From contig JAKTNV010000002.1 of the NCBI GenBank assembly GCA_022747635.1, positions 108,721,369-108,785,368 on the forward strand: DNA of 64,000 nucleotides, written 5' to 3'. The DNA comes from Hetaerina americana (lineage: Eukaryota; Arthropoda; Insecta; Odonata; Calopterygidae). Every line of letters starts with the position of its first letter. Position 1 is the stretch's first letter. Below the pieces are notes generated by a model. The model had not been told where the DNA came from and searched no databases. It saw only the letters and a program-made list of their open reading frames with translations. Made by a program: the position numbers and the translations under genes. This document shows, piece by piece, positions 1-10,094 of the stretch.

Positions 1-670
1 CCCATTCTTTTATTTAAGCATAGTTTTTTTAACGATCGCCAAATGTTAACCAGTCTAACCCAGATTACTTTAAGATCTTCTTTGATTAGCAAATTCTCTA
101 AAAATGCCTCAAATGCTATTTTTTCGTCTTTATTACGCATGAATATTGCAGCAATTAAGTGTAAATATCAATCAAATTTCAGAGCTGGAATCAAAGTTGC
201 TCCAATCGGCCAAAGTATTCCAATCTTTGGGAATTTAAAGAGTTAATATAATGTTTACTATGGTGCTTTTAGCAAAGGAAAAGGAAGCAGGTATTATGAG
301 CAGTCTTTAGATGGTCCCAGTGATTAATGTCATTCTCCCCCGTCTCTTGGGAATGAAATAAAGAGCGCGTGTTTTTCAAGCCGCGATGGTTATGGAGATT
401 TTGGATTCAGATACGCAGAAGGTCACGAATGAACCTGGAGAAAAATGTTCCCTATATTTCATCGTCCTCATTCCCACCAAAGGACATTCAGACATTCTAA
501 AATCCACAGTAAACAAAGCGAAGGTTGGTTGAGTAGTCGAGCATAGAGCTCGCCTCGTACTAAGACTTGTGGTTGGCTGGCAATTAAAATTTACACATTC
601 ACAGTGCGTGGATCAGATACTTTTCCACGCCATCCTGCGGTGTTATATGACAGAGCTCTACGGAGACGTC
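1..670. other. Unannotated AT-rich DNA
   Basis: No element, domain or RNA gene is recognised here. Only short open frames occur, the longest 67 codons at 43-246, with no recognisable motif. Confidence 0.5.
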
Positions 671-673
671 CTG

Positions 674-1335
674 AATGGTAAATATTTACATCTACACGTT
701 ACCCTGCAAGCCATCGCTATGGTGTGTGGTAGGAGGTGATGACACACCAGGCATGCAGTATCCAAAATTAAGTTTTTCTTAATTGTTAGTTTCTTTATAT
801 CGTATCTTTAAAATAATTCAAATGATTTATCATGACTACTCCAGGTACATACATTTCGGTACATCAGTGAGATTTACATCTCTAAGCATACGAGAGGAAC
901 TGTTAGGAATAAGGACAGTATCGGAAGTTGGATGAGGTTAATATAAAAGACTAGGCTACTCAGAATTAAAAAAGAAACATACTTTCCCCTTATCGTGGTT
1001 GTATAAAGTATCCTACTCCATTATCGTTCGTGGAAAAAATTTTATCTTAAATCTATCTGTTCTATTCTAAATCTCTCTAATTTTATTAGCATGATATCTC
1101 CTACCGTGGTGCGATGGGGTAAAAGTACATTTTCAACATCACTGCTAAAGAGACCTTCCAATTTATGTGCAAGAGCTTCAATCTGTAATTTAACTTTGCT
1201 CCATTAAGTGATTCCCAGCCTAGCTCCTCTAATATTTAGGATGCGCTACTAAGTTTATTATAACAACGTTTTACAAATCTAGCTCGTGTACGCTGCACGC
1301 TATCCAATTCGACAATTAATCCAACTTCGTGAGGA
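674..1335 (-). mobile_element. CR1/L2-like LINE 3' end (family LINE-B)
   Basis: This is a 5'-truncated non-LTR retrotransposon read on the minus strand. The reverse complement near 1330-1150 gives broken peptide pieces such as SVQRTRARFVKRCYNKLSS and LEELGWESL, then FFPRTI near 1030. These match the well-known C-terminal tail of CR1/L2/Jockey-type reverse transcriptases (RRAARFV...SSV..ML.ELGW, SFFPRTI). The 3' UTR contains the family signature CCCTGCAAGCC (plus-strand sense) at about 688-730, followed by a short TCTACA-type tail. It aligns by eye with 39960-40421 and 61695-61960. Stops and indels show that it is dead. Confidence 0.75.
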
Positions 1336-1514
1336 TCCAATGTCTGGAAGGCCTGGTCAACAGAAAATCACCGAAAGCATTTGGCGAATTTGAGGATGTT
1401 CAGAGATTTGATAACCCCGGTTTGAACTCGAATCCTTAATAGCCCAATGCTGTAGTACGCAATATACAGCTATTCTGCGGAGATACTGCAATTGAAAGAG
1501 AGAACACAGAACTG

Positions 1515-2456
1515 CAGGGACTGTCCCAAAAAATAAGTAAAACGATTTTTCCAGGCAAAGCGGACGACACCAATGGGACGATTTGTGGCGGGCAAAATGG
1601 TGAGAAGTCTTGGAAAAGAAACACGACCCGCGCCAGTTATCTGCGGGCCGTTACAATGTGCGAGTCCCAGCTAGACTAGACCTCTGTTCGAGCATCGCGT
1701 CACGATGTCAATTTCCATGGAGCGATGATACGCGGTGAAATTTTGTGTTGAGCTTAGGAAATCGGATTCAGATACCATAACAATAGTTAAGGATGCTTAT
1801 GGAGATGGAGAAATGCCCCAAGAGGTGGTTAACTGCTTCTGCATAGAATTATCTGGGAGGGTAGAAAGGAGGTGGATGATGAGGAATGCCCTGGACATCC
1901 ATCCATAAACAACACAGTGTGATGAAATATGCAAAAAGTGAGACTTATGCTCAATTCTAATTGACCCCCCCCCCCCCAGGGTCAGGATGTGATAGCAGAA
2001 GAGCGCAAAATATTCAGAAAACCACAGTGCATTGCATTCTTACAGAAGATTTAGCCATGAGAAAGATATGTGCCAAGATGGCCCCCAAGGTGCTGTCAGA
2101 GGGCCCCTGCTTGTGTCACAATCTTGCCTCGGACCTCTTGGACCATGGTGAAAGCGACCCGATTTTTTTAGAATAGGATAATTACTGTAACGAGACAAGG
2201 GAGTTTGAGTATGACCCAAGTAAAACCCATTTGAGTACCATGCTGAACCAATGGATTATGCCAAATAGGCCGTGACGAGGTGCGCCGGAACGACATTCCC
2301 GTCGACGCCTTACAGGAAGCGCACCAGAAGCGTGGCAGAAGCGCTGACATCGGTGCGTTGATGCACAATGGTGCTGTTTGAAGAATTGCAGCAATTTGTA
2401 CTTACATCTGCAAAAAATTTATCCCCAAATTCTATTTATTTTTTTGACCAACCATG
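1515..2456 (+). mobile_element. Decayed mariner element (family alpha)
   Basis: Terminal inverted repeats are visible: GGACTGTCCCAAAAAATAAG near 1518 and the degenerate partner CTATTTATTTTTTTGACCA near 2432, followed by TA at 2457. The interior translates in shifting frames to mariner transposase pieces: an HTH-region relic (about 1740-1900), then a segment close to the HxILTEDLAMRKICAKMAPKVL signature (2027-2090), DLLDHGESDPIFLE (2136-2174), and EFEYDPSKTH just after it, where mariners have the first catalytic Asp followed by a VFEYDPET-like string. Multiple stops and frameshifts make it non-functional. At about 940 bp it is shorter than an intact ~1.3-kb mariner, and much of the C-terminal catalytic part is missing. 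A second copy lies at 53857-54780 on the other strand, with a matching 5' leader. Confidence 0.85.
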
Positions 2457-2458
2457 TA

Positions 2459-3162
2459 TGAATGTATAACGTTATGGATATGATTTGTGATTCCCAGAGT
2501 CTGAGAGAAGCAAACCATTGAACACGCATGTCACAACATTGGACATTGGGGAGGATGAGAGAGAGTCCTGTTTCTCATGAAAATAGTTAACACCCAATAT
2601 CCATCTGTGTTATGATGGTGGACCTGTCGGTAGGCAAAAGGTGCTCACCTTCAGTCCATTCTGTATGCAAGGTTATTACGCAAAGCCAATACCGCCCCGC
2701 TAACCGCGCACCTGTCACTCATCCAGACGTCATAAAATAATGCGGAGAAATCTCGGTAAATGAGGAAATGCTCTCCAATTATAAGCACATTCCTACCGTC
2801 ATGAATATTGCAGCATGTAGTAACTACTTTCACATACATGGCAAACTTAATCTCAACCTTCCCAGAGATGCGGTGCCGGGATTTTTTCACCCGGTAGACT
2901 CTCACAGTTAAATCATCCCTGCCCACGTGCACAATTGACGCGTGCGCAAGCATTAACTTCCTGGTTACAATAAATTGCTGACTTTGGGGAAAAATTTCTT
3001 GCATCACAGTTGATAATAGACTTTATAAACAATAATAAAGAAAGAAGAAAGGATAAAAACGCCGATTAATTCACAGAAAAAGGGCCGTTTCCTCGTGACA
3101 GTACACTCCTTGTAACCCCCCCTCTCTCTCTCTCTCACCTCAGACTCAGAAGTAGTGTTTAT
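2459..3162. other. Unannotated; one 118-codon open frame
   Basis: A minus-strand frame at 2651-3007 is open for 118 codons but shows no domain I recognise and no coding support. A short TC dinucleotide run lies at about 3120-3137. Confidence 0.4.
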
Positions 3163-3450
3163 GGGAGGCGACCGACAGCTGAGGTCATTTGCGCCATTAG
3201 GGATGGATGCACGTAAAAGGAGAAAGAGTGGAGAGAAACCCGGTTTCGGCATTAGCCTACTCTTAATGAAAGGCACAAAGGGGTCCGCAGTTTAACGTCC
3301 CATCCAACAGACGGCGCACTCTTTCAAAGTGCCCTCCACCAGAAAGCACCTCAAGTAGTGATCGAGATACCACTGAAAAAATATTCCACGCCGCCGGGAC
3401 CCGAACCCGGGCCCCCTGGCCCACATTCAGCCCGACCCATGTAACTACGT
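3163..3450 (-). mobile_element. tRNA-derived SINE (family S1)
   Basis: The minus strand begins with a tRNA-like head that includes a box B-like GGGTTCGGGTCCCGGCGG at about 3390-3407. The body then matches 20893-21185 almost throughout (shared text such as CGACCGACAGCTGAGGTCAT, AGAGAAACCCGG, GTGCCCTCCAC, GATCGAGATACCACTGAA). A plus-strand relative lies at 7632-7873. Such SINEs are transcribed by RNA polymerase III and moved by a partner LINE. The partner is not identified. Confidence 0.7.
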
Positions 3451-3495
3451 CAGGGCTTTTCCGATTCTGAAGGTCCATAAACCAAACGTGTCAAA

Positions 3496-3553
3496 CGAAA
3501 TAAGGTTGGCACAAAGTTTCACGTGGCGAAATAAGGTTGGCACAAAGTTTCAC
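3496..3553 (+). repeat. Perfect 27-bp direct repeat
   Basis: CGAAATAAGGTTGGCACAAA plus the next seven bases (GTTTCAC) occur at 3496-3522 and again at 3527-3553, separated by GTGG. It is a simple local duplication in otherwise unannotated DNA (3480-3905). Confidence 0.95.
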
Positions 3554-3907
3554 CTCATTATAATAATAAAATAGAGGCGGATAAAATTGAGGAAATATAA
3601 TTTTGAATTTTGGGGCAGGCAGTGGTAACCGGCGTATTTGTTAGAGAAATTTGAGTTTGGTCTCTCTTTCCGCAGTTATCTTCGCGTGGTCAACAGTAAA
3701 ATAGATTGCTACTTTAATATGCAATGTTATTATTCGAGGTAAATTTTTGTTGGGTCTTAATCTCCGGTAAATTCCCAGGTCCTCACCCAACACAACACCA
3801 TATAAGTGAAAAATCGTTTGAAAGGCTTGTTAATACTAAACAATTTCATATTTAATATTTATTATTCAATCAAATCTTTGGCCAAAGCACACGCAATAAT
3901 GAACGCG

Positions 3908-4147
3908 GAAGCTGGTTTGGTAGGTGAGGGTAGAGCTTACCTATTGCCATGAACCCAACAGCGTGTGAAATTCACGAATCACAGTAGGAAGGGGCCAGTT
4001 AATTCCCCGGTGCCAACTGTGGTTTCTCACGAAGAACTTATACTAAGAAAACAACACATCTTTAGCGAAATTTTGGTTAATATATGGGTGTCATCCGGAA
4101 TCGAACCCGGGCCCTCCATTCAGTAACCGAAAGGCCCAGGCTCAACC
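3908..4147 (-). mobile_element. tRNA-derived SINE (family S2), diverged copy
   Basis: The minus strand has a tRNA-like 5' head with box B GGGTTCGATTCC at about 4097-4108. Downstream it has the family landmarks GTGAATTTCACACGC-type sequence (about 3964-3978) and the TACCAAACC 3' block. Other copies are at 26265, 37468, 47528 and 52818. This copy is more diverged than those. Its 5' tip is part of the 191-bp unit duplicated at 4108-4720. Confidence 0.6.
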
Positions 4148-4720
4148 CTCCAAATAAAATTTGTTGTCTCAGGCGTAACTTTGTGGAATTTGCATAACAT
4201 ATTGAAATGTAATGAAATAATTGACTTTGTAATTCCACACACTTTATTTAAAAACACGACCAGGTTTCGACGTTGAACGTCATCATCAGGTACCTGATGA
4301 TGACGTTCAACGTCGAAACCTGGTCGTGTTTTTAAATAAAGTGTGTGGAATTACAAAGTCAATTATTTCATTACACTCCAAATCAAAATCTGAGATATTT
4401 TTGTAAATAGCTCAGTCAGCTTGCGTCAGTAATCTTTGAAAGTATTAATTAGTCTTTAAAAGTGGGTTTATTTGCACTAAATTGGAGGTTAGAAACGTCA
4501 TGAGCTGGTCCCTCGGAATTCATAATGGCGCCCTCCATTCAGTAACCGAAAGGCCCAGGCTCAACCCTCCAAATAAAAATCTGAGATATTTTTGTAAATA
4601 ACTCAGTCAGCTTACGTCACTAATCTTTGAAAGCATTAATTAGTCTTTAAAAGTGGGTTTAATCGCACTAAATTGGAGGTTAGAAACGTCATTAGCTGGT
4701 CCCTCGGAATTTAAAATGGC
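4108..4720 (+). repeat. Tandem dimer of a ~191-bp unit, first copy interrupted
   Basis: Unit 1 is 4108-4160 plus 4390-4527. Unit 2 is 4528-4720. Shared blocks include CCTCCATTCAGTAACCGAAA, CTGAGATATTTTTGTAAATA, AGTCTTTAAAAGTGGGTTTA and GCACTAAATTGGAGGTTAGA. Unit 2 is uninterrupted and so gives the empty site for the insertion at 4161-4375. The unit starts within the 5' tip of the SINE at 3908-4147. Confidence 0.9.
4161..4375. mobile_element. Insertion ending in a perfect 168-bp palindrome
   Basis: The insert is flanked by CTCCAAATAAAAT (4148-4160) and CTCCAAATCAAAAT (4376-4389), a near-identical 13-14-bp target duplication. Unit 2 of the local tandem repeat shows the same site without the insert. 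The insert is a 47-bp unique segment (4161-4207) followed by 84-bp arms, 4208-4291 and 4292-4375, that are exact reverse complements with no spacer (centre CAGGT|ACCTG). Reading out from the centre, each arm has CCTGATGATGACGTTCAACG, then CGAAAC, AATAAA and GTGTGGAATT. This order resembles Penelope-like element termini, but that identity is inferred. A partial relative of an arm lies at about 52758-52795. Confidence 0.85.
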
Positions 4721-5100
4721 ACACTTATTCGCAAGGCAACCGGGCGCGGTCAAAATCGAAATGAACGACGCCGAATCGTGGGGATGCCCTGGCAACAGTC
4801 ACTCGAAATGTCGAAATGCGGGAACTGGTAGCCACTCGTCTCCGTCTTGTCACCCATACAGGCGATCGCACTCCGCGAAATGTCGCCCGTACGGACATTT
4901 CGTGGTGTGCAATCTCTCGGCCGAAATAACAATTGGGAAGGAGGGCGACGGAGGTCACGGTGTGGCCGGGAAGACGGTGGTCAAAGGGAGCAGCCTGGCT
5001 AGGAGCTCCAACCTCCCCCCAACACGGTGAAAGTGTCGGAGAAAGTAGCGAGAGTTCCTAGAGCGCTAGGACACGAAGTAATGGCGCCCGAAGAGGTCGC
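4721..5100. other. Unannotated GC-rich stretch
   Basis: A plus-strand frame (4653-5030, 125 codons) crosses this stretch, but it begins in the tandem repeat and shows no recognisable domain. I treat it as non-coding or as unidentified element DNA. Confidence 0.4.
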
Positions 5101-5105
5101 CTCGG

Positions 5106-5432
5106 AAGTAATGAGTATTCTGCAGAAAATAGGAATAGATTGGAGGGACAGGAGGCTAATCCGCAACCTGTACATGTCTCAGACTTCAGGTGCGGGTGGG
5201 GAACGGGGAGTCCGGATGGGCAGTGTTAGGAAGAGGTGCAAGGCAGGGTTGCCTTTGCTTTTCAACCTGTATTTGGGGGAAATGATTAAAGAGGCATTGG
5301 AAGACCTAGAGGTAGGAATTAAAGTCGGAGGGTAGTTCCTAAAATCAGTTATGTATGCTGATGACCAAGGGCTTGCAAGCATTGCTGAGAGAATTGGAAA
5401 ATGGGGTGGGGTTTCTGAAGGAAATCTCATGG
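5106..5432 (+). mobile_element. RTE-like reverse transcriptase fragment (LINE-R)
   Basis: Translation gives ILQKIGIDWRDRRLIRNLYM from 5117, then RKRCKAGLPLLFNLYLGEMI and SVMYADDQGLA at about 5346-5378. The YADD box is the RT catalytic motif, so palm motifs C-terminal to the usual F-DF box are present. The same peptide block occurs at 46230-47121. The fragment lacks endonuclease and most of RT, has a stop after KVGG (5333), and ends where Penelope-like sequence begins near 5432. Confidence 0.8.
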
Positions 5433-6076
5433 GAATGGATTTCCCTCAGCAATAACAAATTCCTTTACTCTGTCCACACTAAACCTACTAATAAGCAGCA
5501 ATATCTTAATTACAGCAGTTGCCACCCCTCCCATACCAAGTGCTCCCTCCCTTATTTTCCCTTTATTCGCGGTCACCGTATTTGCAACCATCCCAAATCC
5601 CTTAACAAGTACCTCAACAACCTTCACCACTCCCTCCTACGAGGATACCCAGATTCTCTCATCCATAAAAAAATACTCAAACATTCCTACACCTCCAAGC
5701 CTGCCTCAACCACACATTCATACCCTCTCTCAATCTGTACTACCTACTTCCCAGGCATTCAGTCCCTCAAATTTATCCTCAAAGACCTGTTCCCCATCCT
5801 CAAAAATCACAACACTTCCTCCAACCTTCTTCCCAAACGCCCCTCTGTTACCTTCAAACGGCCCGCCAACCTAGCAAATATCCTCAAATCCACCAAGCCG
5901 CTTTCAAAATCCCCTCACACCCCCAGAGCCATACCCACTCCATGCCATCGAGGAAGATGTAAAACTTATCCTATTTTCACCCCTCCACCCCACTTCATCC
6001 CACCATTTAACTCTCTCCCGCCCTTCCCCCACTCCTCCTGCACTTCCAAGAATTTTTTTTATCTTCTGACCTGAAA
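5432..6076 (+). pseudogene. Penelope-like polyprotein, C-terminal RT region (5'-truncated)
   Basis: The frame is open for more than 200 codons, which is unusual in this window. Its landmarks follow the order expected after the RT palm in Penelope-like proteins: VHTKPTNKQQYLNYSSCHPS (about residues 16-35), a Cys/His pair in SSCHPSHTK, RGYPDSLIHKKI, a TTYFPGIQSLKFILKDLFPI block, FKRPANL, then CHRGRCKTYP, which corresponds to the conserved CGRxRCKTCP motif, and TSKNFFYLLT, the lead-in to GIY-YIG. The frame stops at TGA near 6071, and a frameshift would be needed to continue into the endonuclease. No start codon belongs to it: the upstream ATG at 5355 lies in the neighbouring RT fragment. Confidence 0.8.
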
Positions 6077-6560
6077 ACACTGCCCGGCCTTTAACATAGG
6101 CCGATGTTCCTCACCCCTGAACCTTAGGATTAACAACCACCGCGCCGCGTGCGATCCCTCCTCCCCGTACGCGGGTCTCCCCATCCCTAAACATGCTTCC
6201 CATCATAGAACCCCTCATCAAACAGGACAACAATGTTTCCGTCCTTGCGTCCCTTCCCACATCCGATAACCCCATAGAAGCTCTTGAAATGACATTCATT
6301 TGGCTCTGTATGGCCTATCAGCATCCGGGCCTCAATGTCTTTCACTAATGGGAATGGCCTGAATTGTCACTTTGTGGAAGCGATTCATATCGGAGAGTTG
6401 AATACTTTGTTTTTCCGCATGAGTTTTGGTTTGCGTGGGTTTTGTTTCAACTTGCAGGGTCTTGATCTCGACTTTGTAAGTTGAACCTGGGTCGCGGATT
6501 TTGAAACAGTTGCGGTGAGCAGCTTGTTTTCTTTTCCGATTTTGTGCCAATTCCACTTCC
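5432..6560 (+). mobile_element. Penelope-like element, C-terminal RT and GIY-YIG remnant
   Basis: This is the 3' part of a Penelope-like retroelement. It includes an open frame to 6074 and a decayed GIY-YIG endonuclease region after it (TSKNFFYLLT at 6042, then HRAACDPSSPYAGLPIPKHA-type sequence about 6140-6200, ending with an LYGLSASG-like relic near 6308). Penelope-like elements encode RT plus GIY-YIG endonuclease and lack an LTR-retroelement integrase. The RT palm is absent here, so the copy is 5'-truncated. A CT-rich tract follows (6550-6715). Part of 6368-6410 recurs at 61133-61197. Confidence 0.8.
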
Positions 6561-6896
6561 TCCCTCTCCCTCCTTGCCTATCTCCGCTCCCCTCTAGCCT
6601 CTCCTCTCCCTTTCCTCTTCCCCAACCATTCCTCTCACCCCTCCTCCACCTCCCGTTCTCCCCTTCCCCTGGCCCCTTCCCTTTCTCTCGCACCCCTCAC
6701 CTCTCCTATTCCAGCAGTCATTACTTCATCTCTTCCGATGAAGACGGAGCTGAATTCCCTCGAAATTATCAAGAAATAACGTGTGAGTGATTTTTTTATG
6801 TGTTCTTGTATTGTTTGTTGCTATCAAAGTTTGTTATTCAACACTTCCGTGTTATTTCGACGAAATCATTTATATATATATATATATATTTATTTA

Positions 6897-7287
6897 TTAG
6901 GTAATCTACCGGTTAAGGTAGGTTTTTGGATGGAAACAGTTACTGAATAAATATTTTGTGGCTCCTAACAAATTACAAAATCCAGTATCGTACTCTACAT
7001 CAGGTCCCTCTTCATCTCTGAGTACTTTCTTCTTCCCTTCATCCCGTCCAACATCCCTATCCTGTTCCTACCCTTTCCTCGTTTGCCTAACATTCTCCCC
7101 TCAATTACAGTCTTCAACGTCCCACTGCCGGTCAATACCCCCTTCATTCACTTTTCCTGCCTCCATAGGATTTCTCTCAACAAACCCCCCTCTTCGCCCA
7201 CCATACCTAGTACTTCCTCATTTGTTTTCTTCTCTGTCCATAAGCCTCCAATCTACGTCTATCCTCCTGCTTCAATGACCACGTTTC
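6897..7287 (-). mobile_element. LINE-R 3' end
   Basis: On the minus strand this copy matches 10095-10600 and 33388-33728 and, in the other sense, 47130-47518. It holds the RT C-terminal tail (relics of EERGLLGE.LWRQEKW and MLKTV.EG.ML) and the 3' UTR ending GGTAGATTACCTA. A deletion of about 41 bp relative to 10430-10470 is visible at about 7230. At its upstream end it is cut off by a (TA)n array at 7288. Confidence 0.8.
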
Positions 7288-7381
7288 TATATATATATAT
7301 ATATATATATATTTATAATATATATATAAATATAAATATATATATATAGATATATATTTAAAATATATATATATATATATA

Positions 7382-7416
<35 letters not shown>

Positions 7417-7446
7417 TTATAATATATATATATACCTGTATATATG
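7287..7446. repeat. Compound (TA)n / TATAAA array
   Basis: About 160 bp is made of nothing but A and T, mainly TA with occasional AAA or TTT interruptions. It separates the LINE-R fragment from an S3 SINE. Long YIYIY reading frames here are artefacts. Confidence 0.97.
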
Positions 7447-7626
7447 CGAAAACATTCACATTGATGTAGATATAAGGAAAAAGGGTAGATACCCACATGA
7501 AGGACGATCACAAGCGAGGTGGGGAAGGCAGAATCGAGCAGATCACAAATGCAAAAATATTTTCTTGCCCGGTACTTCGGTACTTGAACCATGGATCTTC
7601 CGACTTGCCGGGCCGCTGCTCCAACC
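7447..7626 (-). mobile_element. tRNA-derived SINE (family S3)
   Basis: The minus strand begins with a tRNA-like head (about 7570-7626). It ends with the family 3' terminus CCTTATATCTACATCAATGT followed by GAATG. It aligns with 30514-30676 and 33729-33921 (shared AAGGACGATCACA and GAGGTGGGGAAGGC). It abuts a plus-strand S1 SINE head to head at about 7628. Confidence 0.7.
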
Positions 7627-7631
7627 TATAT

Positions 7632-7873
7632 ATTCGAGATTTTCCCGTGGCTAATGTACTGGTTCCCATCCAGAGGGCTCAGGTTCGAACGCCGGAGGCG
7701 GCAGTTTTTTTTTATTGGTGTCCCGATCCCTACTCGAGGTGTATTGTGGAGGGTATTTTGTGTGAGCAGACTAAATATATAACCAACGGCGGGTGTTTCT
7801 CAACCCGTCATCCTTTCCTGTCCACCCCTGATGGCGCAAACGACCTGAAGTGTCGATCGACTCCCCTTAATGT
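7632..7873 (+). mobile_element. tRNA-derived SINE (family S1)
   Basis: The plus-strand tRNA-like head contains TTCCCGTGGCTAATGTACTG at 7641 and box B GGTTCGAACGCC at 7683. The body ends GATCGACTCCCCTTA, the same 3' end as the reverse complements of 3163 and 20893. Confidence 0.65.
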
Positions 7874-8387
7874 AAGTACTGCTATAGACCGCCGAGCAGA
7901 AGGGCTGACTGGAACCGATGGAAAAAAAACGGAGAGAAATAAACAGTTTCGATCAAATGAAAGTGAAAGGGTTGCATTTAATATTTCTGGAAGACTCGCA
8001 CAAAAGGAAGAAGGCGTGGTCTGAAAGGGGACGTCCGTCCAATGAAGCGCACCCTAATTGCTTCCGTACCCCCGTCTTCTATTGTCCCCCTGGGCAGCAA
8101 TAATTCGTCAATTGTTTCGCGAAACTTTGAGAGTTTTGCTACCCATAAATACTTTTATTGAGTAGAGTGAAAGTAGTCAATTTGACATAATCCCTTGGAA
8201 TCTTCAAATTTGTGCTCATTTCTTCATGTAATTTCACATTTAGAATGCTCGCAGGTTATTTCTGGCAAAAAAATTCGGACCTGCCGAATTTTATTTATTT
8301 TAAGCCACTTTTCATTTTTGAAGCATCGTAAACTCAAAGATTGAAAAAAATATCGAACCACATAAAACGAATGAATCCTCAGCATTA
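7874..8387. other. Unannotated
   Basis: No recognisable gene or element. Frames up to 61 codons only. Confidence 0.4.
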
Positions 8388-8530
8388 CATGATCATCATC
8401 ATCGGTATTTCAATCCTAAGATTGGTTTACTGCAGCCCTCCATTCTTCCCTATTCAATGCTAATTCCCTCACCCTCCTCTGATAGGTTTCCCATTTTACA
8501 CCCATCTTAATTTGCCCCATGTAATAATTA
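8388..8530 (-). mobile_element. RTE-like LINE 3' end (LINE-R2)
   Basis: The reverse complement reads AATGGAGGGCTGCAGTAAAC, then CAATCTTAGGATTGAAATAC and ends in GATGATGATGATC. This is the same terminus as the plus-strand copy ending at 28326. It corresponds to the very C-terminus, 3' UTR and (GAT)n tail of a non-LTR retrotransposon. Confidence 0.75.
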
Positions 8531-10094
8531 AGGACGTAAAACATTACATAGAACCAATAAAACACTCAAATTTACTCTCTACAGCGTATTTGTTCATCAG
8601 TTCGATATAACTCATTGACATCAAAAAGGGCTTGCGATGATCACGTAAGCATTAGAAAATATATTTTCATTTTTAATCAAATAGTTTAAATGAAATTGCA
8701 TGAAAAACTATTTGCGTTCTGTGCAATATTTAATTTACATTTGCGAAGCATGATTGAACGGAGTTTGGTTCAGGAAACAGGTTTATTCTTCGGAGCGCAA
8801 TCAATCATCGTAAACGCTTCGGTAATCCATGTATTAAACTTTCATCTCATTAAACGTTCAAATCAAATATCAGCTGCTGAATATTCGTCAGTAACAATTG
8901 TTCCCATTAATTGCGAGCACGTGAGCAATTAATTGCTACAGCGAAATCGACAAAAGAAACATTCCCCATTCCGACGTCCTCCTGACTCCGCCAAACGTTT
9001 TTTTTTAATTCTGAACCCCCTCCGGCACACCGGACAATGCAAACCCTCGAACCGAAACGTCGAGAGGGGAGAGGGAGAGAGGGAGGTTCCGGCAAGTCCC
9101 CACTTTTGTCGCTTCGCGGGATCACATAAAAGTTTTACATTTCACATACGCCTGGAGAGAGAGAGAGTGATAAAATATTAAAATTGCGCACGAAGTTAGT
9201 CACAAGGGGGTAGGGGTGCGCGCAGAGGAGAACTCCCTTCTCCACCCTCTTCCCCTCCCCCCACCACACACGCTTGACCATCAAGTTTTCCCACGATCTC
9301 ACTCACACGCAATTTCATTTAATGAAACTTCTCGCCCACTCAACACAAAGCTAGCCAAAACGCAGGGGGAAACGATTAGCGCGGAATCCGCCACAGGGTT
9401 TCCCCCCACCCTCTGTACCTAACTCGGTCCCTCCCTCGAGCCCCTTTCCTCCCCCACCCCCACCTCCCCGTTGTGAGGACTCCGTATCTCCTCTTTTTAC
9501 TCGTGCCCCGAGTGTGGCTGACGTGCCAGCGAAGACGAGAGGAAGGGTAAGGTGGAGGGGGAGGGAAGGTGTGAGGGAAGAAGGGTTGCCCTTTGGGGGG
9601 GGAGGGGCAAGTGAAGCATTCTTCCCACTCTCCCCATCTCTTCATCTTTTTGTCTGCACCGGGAATTTATCGGGGGGGGGCGCTCCTACGGTAAAAGGGT
9701 TGTTGGCTCCCCAACGCCGCCGGGAGCCCGAATAACATTGGTCGGGGTCGCATTCCCCGGGAAGGCATCGGACGTCGGAGAAGGGTTCCAAAAGGGATGC
9801 GGGGGTGAAGAGGGGACCGGGTTGGGGGGGGTCTTAGGGGGCTTTTAAAGGGAAGAGCGCCGATGATGCCGCTAACCGACTAATCCGGTGATGCAGGATG
9901 ATCCAGGGAGAAGAGTGAGGGCGATCATTTGTTTGTGTTTCTATCTCTCACGATCTCAATCGAGGGAACTCATCCCTGAGCGCCCAACCCATCCACACGG
10001 GGGGCCCCCCACAAGGGGCGGGCGGGGGAAGGGGAGGGGGGAAGCCGGATTGTAACACAAAATTTAAGAAATTTCCTCGCACGAGGACGACGCC
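8531..10094. other. Unannotated; GC- and polypurine/polypyrimidine-rich in the second half
   Basis: 8531-8930 is AT-rich without features. 9000-9930 has runs of G or C (for example G8 at about 9671) and GA repeats. Open frames of 68-89 codons there are low-complexity and opposed on both strands, which argues against coding. CpG is frequent. Confidence 0.45.

Noticed and set aside
3150..3480. Minus-strand frames at 3004-3478 as genes
   Set aside because: They lie largely within an S1 SINE copy that recurs at 20.9 kb.
4292..4330. Functional hammerhead ribozyme
   Set aside because: CUGAUGA and GAAAC are present, but an extra U precedes stem II and I could not place a proper cleavage site and stems I and III.
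7287..7446. Replication origin or matrix attachment site
   Set aside because: AT-only content alone is no evidence. It is best explained as a microsatellite at element ends.
8690..8932. 80-codon plus frame as a small secreted protein
   Set aside because: No clear signal peptide pattern, no second exon evidence, and a length expected by chance in 64 kb.
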